10,592 nt of DNA, taken from an uncultured Succinivibrio sp. GTDB taxonomy: Bacteria > Pseudomonadota > Gammaproteobacteria > Enterobacterales > Succinivibrionaceae. A program made the position numbers and the translations under genes. Location of the stretch: the NCBI GenBank assembly GCA_900767695.1, contig CAAGAC010000048.1, positions 1 to 10,592 on the forward strand, read 5' to 3'. This document shows, piece after piece, positions 6,561 to 10,592 of this stretch; positions within the stretch are counted from its first letter, which is position 1, and each line of letters begins with the position of its first letter. A model generated the notes under the pieces. That model was not told the DNA's origin. It did no database searches and worked only from the letters and a program-made list of their open reading frames with translations.

Positions 6561-8447
6561 TCAGAGCTTGTGCTCGTTCACGAGGTAAGTGTAGTTGAAG
6601 AGGCCCTGGCGGAACTCGTCGATGAACTGCCGCTGCGTGGCCTCGTCAAGACTTGAGTTCACGACCTGGCGGCTGAACTCCGAGATGAGGGTGGTGGGGT
6701 CGAGGAGCACGTAGCGCAGCATGTCAGCGACGGTGCTGCCCTCGTCAAAGAGCGACACCGAGACCTTTCCGCCGCTGTCCACGCGCACCTCCAGGGTCTC
6801 GGTGTCGCCAAAGAGGTTGTGCATGTTGCCCAGGATCTCCTGGTAGGCCCCAACCATGAAGAAGCCGATGAAGGGCGGCTTTTTCGGATCGTACTCTGGG
6901 AAGGGCATGGTGTCCTCGATGTCGTCGCCGTCGACGTACTTCTTGATGGCGCCATCAGAGTCGCAGGTGATGTCGAGGATCACGGCCCGCCGCGAAAGCG
7001 GCCTGTCCAGGCCGTCCAGCGGCAGCACCGGGAAGATCTGCCCGATGCCCCAGGCGTCGGGCAGCGACTGGAAGAGGCTGAAGTTGACGTAGAGCTTGTC
7101 GGCCATGCGCTTCTGGATCTCCTCGAGGAGCACGCGGTGGGACATGTTCGAGGTGACGTCGAGGCGCGACCTGATCTCGTTGAGGATGCACAGGTAGAGC
7201 TTCTCGGCGCGGGCGCGCTGCTCGAGCGTGAACACGCCCGCGGTGTAGCCGTCGTGCACGTCCTGCAGATCGTTCTGCGAGTCGTGAAGCCACTCAAAGA
7301 GCGAGCGCTGATCGCCGCCCTCTTCCATCTCGTCCCAGGTGGTGTAGAGGGACTCGAGCGGCTTTGGCAGCGCCTCGCCCTCCTTTCTCGGGATGAACTT
7401 GAAGCAGTTGCGCTCGACGCCCACCACGTCCGAGACCAGCACGGCGTGGTAGGCCGAGAGCGCGCGGCCTGACTCGGTGATGATCACCGGCTCCTCGAGC
7501 GAGTTCTCGCGGCAGGCCTGGGCTATCTCGTAGGTGACGTTGTTGGCGTACTCCTTGAGCCCGTAGTTGACCGAGCAGTCCGACTGTGTGCGCGTGCCCT
7601 CGTAGTCGACGCCAAGGCCGCCGCCGACGTCGAAGTATCCAAGACGGCAGCCAAGGCGCGAGAGCTCCACGAAGTACCTCGCGCTCTCGCGCACGCCGCG
7701 GGCGATGTCGCGGATGTTCGACATCTCCGAGCCCAGGTGGAAGTGCAGGAGCTTCAGGCAGTCGAGCAGGCCCTCCTTCTTCAGCGTGTCGACGAGGCGC
7801 AGCACCTGCCCGGCGTCGAGGCCGAACTTGGCGCACTCCCCGCCCGAGGCCTGCCACTTGCCGGAGCCCTGGGAGGCAAGGCGCGCGCGGACGCCAAGGC
7901 GCGGCTTGATCCCGAGGCGGCGCGACTCCTCGAGGGCGATGCGCAACTCGACCATCTTCTCGATGACGAGGAAGACCTTGTGGCCCATCTTCTCGCCGTT
8001 TAGCGCCAGGCGGATGTACTCGCGGTCCTTGTAGCCGTTGCAGATGATGACCGTGCGCGTGCGCCCGGCGTGGGCGAGCACCGCGGTGAGCTCGGCCTTG
8101 GAGCCCGCCTCCAGGCCCACGGTCTCGCCCGACTGGGTCAGGGTGTCGAGCACGCGGCGCGACTGGTTGACCTTGACCGGGAAGACGAGGAAGTACTTGC
8201 CCTTGTACTGGTACTCGGCGCGGGCGCGGTCGAAGGCGCTGTTGATGGCGTGCAGGCGGCTCACCAGGATCTGGGGGAAGGCGAAGAGCGCCGGCAGGCG
8301 CTGCCCGTTGCGCACGCGCTCCCTCACCAGGGCGTCGAGATCGCACGTGGCGCCAGGGTTCTCGGGATCGGGGCGCACGCAGATGTGCCCCTTGTCGTTG
8401 ACGGTGAAATACCCGTTGCCCCACCAGTCGATGTTGTAGGCGTTCAA
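6561..8447 (-). CDS. speA: Biosynthetic arginine decarboxylase
   Basis: A PLP enzyme of the alanine-racemase-fold group that turns arginine into agmatine and CO2. From the chosen start it has 628 residues (E. coli SpeA 658). PLP lysine K92 is in FPVKVNQ. The barrel motifs LHFHLGSE (about 234-241), DVGGGLGVDYEG (273-284) and ESGR (325-328), and the C-terminal TCDSDGA (494-500), which closes the active site of the partner subunit, all match SpeA. The N-terminal AYNIDWWGNGYF matches the conserved family start. TTG 8447 is chosen because GGAGGG lies eight bases upstream. An in-frame ATG at 8498 would add 17 residues coded partly by a T-run, has no good ribosome site, and adds nothing family-like; it cannot be excluded. 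speB follows 28 bases later. Confidence 0.93.
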   Translation of the reverse strand: MNAYNIDWWGNGYFTVNDKGHICVRPDPENPGATCDLDALVRERVRNGQRLPALFAFPQILVSRLHAINSAFDRARAEYQYKGKYFLVFPVKVNQSRRVLDTLTQSGETVGLEAGSKAELTAVLAHAGRTRTVIICNGYKDREYIRLALNGEKMGHKVFLVIEKMVELRIALEESRRLGIKPRLGVRARLASQGSGKWQASGGECAKFGLDAGQVLRLVDTLKKEGLLDCLKLLHFHLGSEMSNIRDIARGVRESARYFVELSRLGCRLGYFDVGGGLGVDYEGTRTQSDCSVNYGLKEYANNVTYEIAQACRENSLEEPVIITESGRALSAYHAVLVSDVVGVERNCFKFIPRKEGEALPKPLESLYTTWDEMEEGGDQRSLFEWLHDSQNDLQDVHDGYTAGVFTLEQRARAEKLYLCILNEIRSRLDVTSNMSHRVLLEEIQKRMADKLYVNFSLFQSLPDAWGIGQIFPVLPLDGLDRPLSRRAVILDITCDSDGAIKKYVDGDDIEDTMPFPEYDPKKPPFIGFFMVGAYQEILGNMHNLFGDTETLEVRVDSGGKVSVSLFDEGSTVADMLRYVLLDPTTLISEFSRQVVNSSLDEATQRQFIDEFRQGLFNYTYLVNEHKL

Positions 8448-8455
8448 GCTCTTGT

Positions 8456-8476
8456 CCCTCCAGCTTGCATGCAAGC
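8456..8476 (-). promoter_or_regulatory. speA ribosome-binding site abutting a 14-bp palindrome
   Basis: GGAGGG (8456-8461, minus strand) is the only strong ribosome site near the speA start. Immediately upstream is the perfect 14-bp palindrome GCTTGCATGCAAGC (8463-8476). It could be an operator or part of a leader structure affecting initiation. If the longer speA frame from ATG 8498 is used instead, both elements would lie inside the coding region. Confidence 0.5.
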
Positions 8477-8620
8477 CTTGAAAAAAATAAAAACGCATCT
8501 TACTTGCAGGTGCGCCCGTGTACAGCCCCTATTTAGCAAAGGCCGGGCACTACGGCGAAAGCATCGCTCAACATCATGAAAACAATGTAAAAAGCCGTGG
8601 AATAAATCTGTGCGGCCCAT

Positions 8621-8695
8621 GCCCGCTAGCTGTGCATCCGCCCCGATGCTGTGCAGGGCGCGCGGGCAGGGGCGGATCGGGCAAAACACGATCCG
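8621..8695. repeat. Cluster of mutually exclusive inverted repeats
   Basis: Three pairings can be drawn: GCCCGC (8621-8626) with GCGGGC (8662-8667); ATCCGCCCC (8636-8644) with GGGGCGGAT (8669-8677); and CGGATCG (8673-8679) with CGATCCG (8689-8695). The second and third share bases 8673-8677, so only one can form. The first and second interleave like a pseudoknot. GCTGTGCA is also repeated (8629-8636 and 8648-8655). No T-run follows, so a terminator is not supported. Such repeats can arise by chance in GC-rich DNA. Confidence 0.45.
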
Positions 8696-8726
8696 CGTCG
8701 CGCAGGAAGGGCCGCGCGGCAAATAT

Positions 8727-8747
8727 ACTTGTTCAAAACGAGCAAGT
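8727..8747. promoter_or_regulatory. Operator-like 21-bp dyad
   Basis: ACTTGTTC (8727-8734) and GAGCAAGT (8740-8747) form 8-bp arms with one mismatch around a five-base centre. A -10-like TATACT at 8724-8729 overlaps the left arm, so a bound repressor could block plus-strand transcription toward 8809. No good -35 was seen. Confidence 0.35.
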
Positions 8748-8765
8748 GATTTAACGGACACCTTC

Positions 8766-8786
8766 ATCCGGGGCCGGCCCCCGGAT
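8766..8786 (+). repeat. GC-rich hairpin in the leader of the plus-strand gene remnant
   Basis: ATCCGGGG (8766-8773) pairs with CCCCGGAT (8779-8786) over a five-base loop, 22 bases before the ATG at 8809. No T-run follows, so it is not a terminator; it may be leader structure. Confidence 0.4.
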
Positions 8787-8808
8787 CCACCACGCAAGCG
8801 AGGACACA

Positions 8809-9791
8809 ATGTCGGATCCCCTGAACGTAGGCGCCATGGCGCCAGGCTTACACGGCGCGGCGGATTTGTCGCCAGCCGATGGCGCGCGGCGCGTCGAGGG
8901 CGGCGCTGGCCGCCTCCGAGCCGTCCAGCGAGCTCCAGCAGGAAGCCCAGCCGCGACTGGACCATTCCCGGACAAGGCGGGAGGCGCCGCGGCATCGGCG
9001 GCCTTCGACGCATCGATGGCCTCGAACACGCTTTGCGAGGAGATCGGCTCTGCCGTCGCCGAGCGCGTGAGCCATGGCGGCGCCCCGGGCAGCGCGAGCG
9101 ATGCCATAAGCTCAAGGTGCGCGGCGCTCTTTCCAAGGGAGGGGGGGGCGCCTTAAGCAACGCTGACAGCGCCTACCTTGATCAGGCGCAGGCAGCCTCG
9201 TGCGCCTTCGAGGCAGGGGAGCTTCATCCATGAGAACCTCATGGCCTCGGGCAGGCTCCTGAACCTCATGACCGAGCTTTCCTCTGCGCCGATCCCAAGG
9301 AGGGACGGGAGCTTGCAGGGCAGGTTAGCGATCTCTGCGCCACGCTCAAGGGAGAGGCCGGGCAGAAGGCGGATTTCAAATCACGCGTCGAGGCGCTGCT
9401 CTCTGGAAAGGGCAGGGCGCCCGAGCTCTTCACATCCTGCAGGGATCCGGATCCATCTGCCATGCGCCTCAAGCTCCTTGAGGCGATGAACGGCGGGGAT
9501 GGCAGGACCGATCTCGTCATGCTCTCGCGCAAGACCGCAAGGGCCAAGCTGCGCACGGGCCTTTCAGGCAGACGCACCGGCGACTCGGCCACCGCAAACG
9601 CCGAGCGCGCGCTGGGGAAGGCATCCAAAAAGCCCCTGGCCCCCGATCTCAGGGCGGCGTTTGATGCAGACGATCTGCTGCTCTACGGCGCAGCCAGGCG
9701 CAGCGAGGCTGCGCGCGAGATGACCGACGGCACGCTGATGAGGGGGCTTGATGACATGGTGGGCGCGCGCGATGCGGCCCTCATGCTTTAA
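8809..9791 (+). pseudogene. Frameshifted gene of unknown family
   Basis: A plus-strand coding remnant with start ATG 8809 (GAGGA four bases upstream) and stop TAA 9789-9791. The first frame reads MSDPLNVGAMAPGLHGAADL and runs, with CEEIGSAVAERVSHGG further on, to TAA 9154-9156. Protein-like sequence continues in the next frame (ALSNADSAYLDQAQ, from about 9150), back in the first frame (IHENLMASGRLLNLMTEL, about 9226-9278), and again in the second frame from about 9285 to the end (CADPKEGRELAGQVSDLC to GARDAALML). At least three frame changes are therefore needed; the first falls at a run of eight G (9141-9148). Around 8885-8950 a third frame also looks more natural (AALAASEPSSELQQEAQ), hinting at more damage. 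Joined, it would give about 320 residues: mostly helical, Ala- and Leu-rich, hydrophilic, with no signal peptide or membrane segment. I do not recognise the family. It could be a true pseudogene, a phase-variable gene, or sequence with indel errors. Confidence 0.6.
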
Positions 9792-10036
9792 GTTTCTAGC
9801 AGTTTTTAAACAGTTTTTCCAATAAAGGATTTGAGCCACGGGATCTAGGTCTAAATTAGACAGTTTTATCTTTCGAAACCTGACACAAGTCACGCTATTT
9901 CAGGCATAAACGTATCGCTTGGAGGGTTTTACGGTTAATAGAGTGCAGTTTTGAAAAATTTCGAACAAACCGTAAAATGAATGAAAAAGTCAATACAATA
10001 TAGTTGTTGGGAAAATTAGAGGTGCCGGAGGCGGGC
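9792..10036. other. AT-rich non-coding stretch with several dyads
   Basis: A sharp drop in GC follows the gene remnant and no supported gene lies here. CAGTTTTT occurs twice with an 11-bp period (9800-9807 and 9811-9818), and CAGTTTT again at 9861 and 9946. A 13-bp palindrome GTCTAAATTAGAC lies at 9849-9861. A perfect 10-bp inverted repeat lies at 9927-9936 and 9968-9977. The composition fits a regulatory region or foreign DNA next to a tRNA gene. Confidence 0.5.
9927..9977. repeat. Long inverted repeat in AT-rich stretch
   Basis: TTTTACGGTT (9927-9936) is the exact reverse complement of AACCGTAAAA (9968-9977), with 31 bases between. The inner part is AT-rich and holds GAAAAATTTC (9953-9962), itself a near palindrome. 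It could be a structured RNA, a paired operator or a remnant mobile-element end. No open frame uses it. Confidence 0.4.
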
Positions 10037-10064
10037 AAAAAAAAGCCGGCGTCGAAAGCCAGCT
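10037..10064 (-). terminator. Rho-independent terminator of the proline tRNA
   Basis: Read on the minus strand, AGCTGGC (10064-10058) pairs with GCCGGCT (10050-10044), seven pairs including one G-U, over a seven-base loop. A run of eight T follows (10044-10037). It starts nine bases past the tRNA CCA end. Confidence 0.88.
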
Positions 10065-10072
10065 CCATGAGG

Positions 10073-10149
10073 TGGTCGGTGATGTGGGATTTGAACCCAC
10101 GGCCCCTACCTCCCTAAGATAGTGCGCTACCAGGCTGCGCCAATCACCG
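10073..10149 (-). tRNA. tRNA-Pro, anticodon AGG
   Basis: A 77-base cloverleaf including the encoded CCA (10073-10075). The acceptor CGGTGAT pairs perfectly with ATCACCG. C1-G72 with discriminator A73 is the bacterial proline identity pattern. The D arm is GCGC-AGCCTGGTA-GCGC and the T arm GTGGG-TTCAAAT-CCCAC. The anticodon stem CTATC/GGTAG (one U-G pair) holds the loop TTAGGGA, so T33 is followed by anticodon A34-G35-G36 and then G37, the usual m1G site of proline tRNAs. The body resembles E. coli proK (CGG) except for the anticodon arm and part of the T arm. Bacterial proline tRNAs normally carry GGG, CGG or UGG, so A34 is notable. Confidence 0.95.
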
Positions 10150-10159
10150 AACGGCGCTC

Positions 10160-10187
10160 ATTATAGCAAAATTAACTTTCGGTGCAA
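10160..10187 (-). promoter_or_regulatory. Promoter of the proline tRNA gene
   Basis: On the minus strand there is -35 TTGCAC (10187-10182), a 16-base spacer and a perfect -10 TATAAT (10165-10160) preceded by TGC, an extended -10. The sequence after the -10 (GAGCGCC) is GC-rich, like the discriminator of stringently controlled stable-RNA promoters. The -10 ends 10 bases before the mature tRNA 5' end, so the leader is only a few bases long. Confidence 0.9.
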
Positions 10188-10233
10188 GTCTTGATCAGGG
10201 GCGTTAAAGCAGGTTTATTGCGCCGTCCATGCA

Positions 10234-10446
10234 TCAAACGCTTTCAATAGCCGCGGCCTTGGATCCTACAAACACTACGGCCCAGGCTTCAAGGTTCTTA
10301 TTTCCCTTGAATTTCGGGGAATTGCAGTACCTAGAGAGCTGTTCTTTGGCGACTGCCATTACGGAGGCAACTGCTTGGTCATTTGCTTTTGTTTTTGAAA
10401 GGTATTTGAACTCAAACAGCATGTCGGGGCCGCCGCTTGAGTTTTT
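10234..10446 (-). pseudogene. PD-(D/E)XK nuclease-domain protein, 3' remnant cut by an insertion sequence
   Basis: The last 70 codons of a gene whose upstream part is lost at the insertion-sequence border (10446/10447). The remnant reads GGPDMLFEFKYLSKTKAND, then EAWAVVFVG, and ends at TGA 10234-10236. The FEFKY core and the AKEQLSRY helix match the C-terminal nuclease domain of the DUF1703-type proteins that usually follow an AAA-ATPase-like region; these are common, often multicopy, genes of unclear role in gut bacteria. The internal ATG at 10420-10422 is not a real start, since the conserved motif begins before it. The rest of the gene, if still present, would lie beyond the far end of the element, outside the window. 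Confidence 0.72.
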
Positions 10447-10592
10447 GGGTCTGTCCTAAATCTTGTGGGACTGGTCCATCCAGTCACCCTTGTGTGACGA
10501 GTCGACCACCTTTAATAAGAAGTATTCGTCATCAGACAATCCGTAGCTTTTCCGCCTGATTGTTTTCGTTCTTTGGTTTATGCCTTCAACCA
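10447..10592 (-). mobile_element. Insertion sequence of ISL3 type, right end (partial)
   Basis: A transposase C-terminus on the minus strand is followed at once by a probable terminal inverted repeat, GGGTCTGTCC read inward on the plus strand from 10447. The transposase stop codon lies at the edge of this repeat. Nuclease-gene sequence resumes just outside it, which fixes the border. ISL3 elements usually make 8-bp target repeats; the flank here is GAGTTTTT (10439-10446), and the matching copy would be beyond the window. The family call rests on the transposase; the border is inferred. Confidence 0.68.
10456..10590 (-). CDS. ISL3-type transposase, C-terminus (partial)
   Basis: A frame enters from the right edge and ends at TAG 10456-10458, giving 44 visible residues. 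The start VEGINQRTKTIRRKSYGL followed by DDEYFLLKV matches the end of ISL3-family DDE transposases, in which the E of xEGxNxxxK is the last catalytic acid and is followed by a basic YG motif. The protein would cut and join the element ends. The 5' part is outside the window, so whether it is intact is unknown. Confidence 0.75.
   Translation of the reverse strand, partial: VEGINQRTKTIRRKSYGLSDDEYFLLKVVDSSHKGDWMDQSHKI

Larger units (their letters stand above)
8499..8808. other. Intergenic region between divergent speA and the plus-strand gene remnant
   Basis: No convincing gene lies here. The minus-strand side should hold the speA promoter, but no clear -35/-10 pair was found; TTTACA and TAAATA elements occur without proper partners. 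The middle holds several overlapping inverted repeats (8621-8695). A 21-bp dyad (8727-8747) overlaps a -10-like TATACT (8724-8729). A GC-rich hairpin (8766-8786) precedes the ATG at 8809. The region is more AT-rich near speA than elsewhere. Confidence 0.5.

Noticed and set aside
7294..8424. 376-codon minus-strand frame inside speA
   Set aside because: A shadow of speA in another frame, with no domain and repetitive Arg/Pro/Ala composition.
8444..9160. 238-codon minus-strand frame upstream of speA
   Set aside because: It overlaps the speA start and the opposite-strand remnant, is Arg/Pro-rich, and has no ribosome site or recognisable motif.
9564..9893. 109-codon minus-strand frame starting in the AT-rich stretch
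   Set aside because: Its first part looks protein-like by chance, but it runs antisense through the better supported plus-strand remnant and lacks a ribosome site.
10229..10459. 76-codon plus-strand frame
   Set aside because: It is antisense to the nuclease remnant, whose motif is clearly read on the minus strand.
1..10592. CRISPR array
   Set aside because: No regularly spaced direct repeats of suitable length were seen on reading the window.

Overview
The window looks like chromosomal DNA of a high-GC proteobacterium. The best guess is a betaproteobacterium of the Burkholderiales, perhaps near the gut Sutterellaceae. This rests on GC-rich codon use, on SpeA, SpeB, QseB and QseC sequences close to the proteobacterial families, and on an encoded CCA end in the tRNA. 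The taxon is an inference, since no ribosomal or other marker gene is present. Nearly all intact genes lie on the minus strand.

Left edge (1-220): the 3' end of a group II intron on the plus strand, with the last codons of its reverse transcriptase/maturase and then domains V and VI. It points into the 3' end of the next gene. 221-5387: an envelope-modification block on the minus strand. In transcription order it holds ygiW (periplasmic OB-fold protein), a QseB-like response regulator, a QseC-like histidine kinase, a PAP2-family membrane phosphatase and an EptA/MCR-type lipid A phosphoethanolamine transferase. The ygiW-qseB-qseC order is the classic enterobacterial one. Here the sensor system sits directly upstream of its plausible outputs, two enzymes acting on lipid A or undecaprenyl phosphates. 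The ygiW upstream region carries an 11-bp-period tandem repeat (a likely response-regulator site) and a Fur-like palindrome.

5563-8498: a polyamine operon on the minus strand, speA (arginine decarboxylase) then speB (agmatinase), turning arginine into agmatine and then putrescine plus urea. It ends in a strong hairpin terminator.

8499-10036: a poorly conserved stretch. It starts with an intergenic region rich in inverted repeats. A decayed or frameshifted plus-strand gene of unknown family follows (8809-9791), whose apparent frame changes at least three times, once at a run of eight G. An AT-rich non-coding stretch with several dyads comes next. 10037-10187: a well-formed proline tRNA gene on the minus strand with its own extended -10 promoter and terminator; its anticodon reads AGG, unusual for a proteobacterium. 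10234-10592: the 3' remnant of a PD-(D/E)XK nuclease gene cut by the right end of an ISL3-type insertion sequence that runs off the window.

No wholly new system is evident. The points most worth a second look are the A34 proline tRNA, the combined ygiW-qseBC-PAP2-eptA locus with its candidate operators, the PAP2 enzyme whose PSGH histidine is tyrosine, and the structured or decayed region at 8600-10000.
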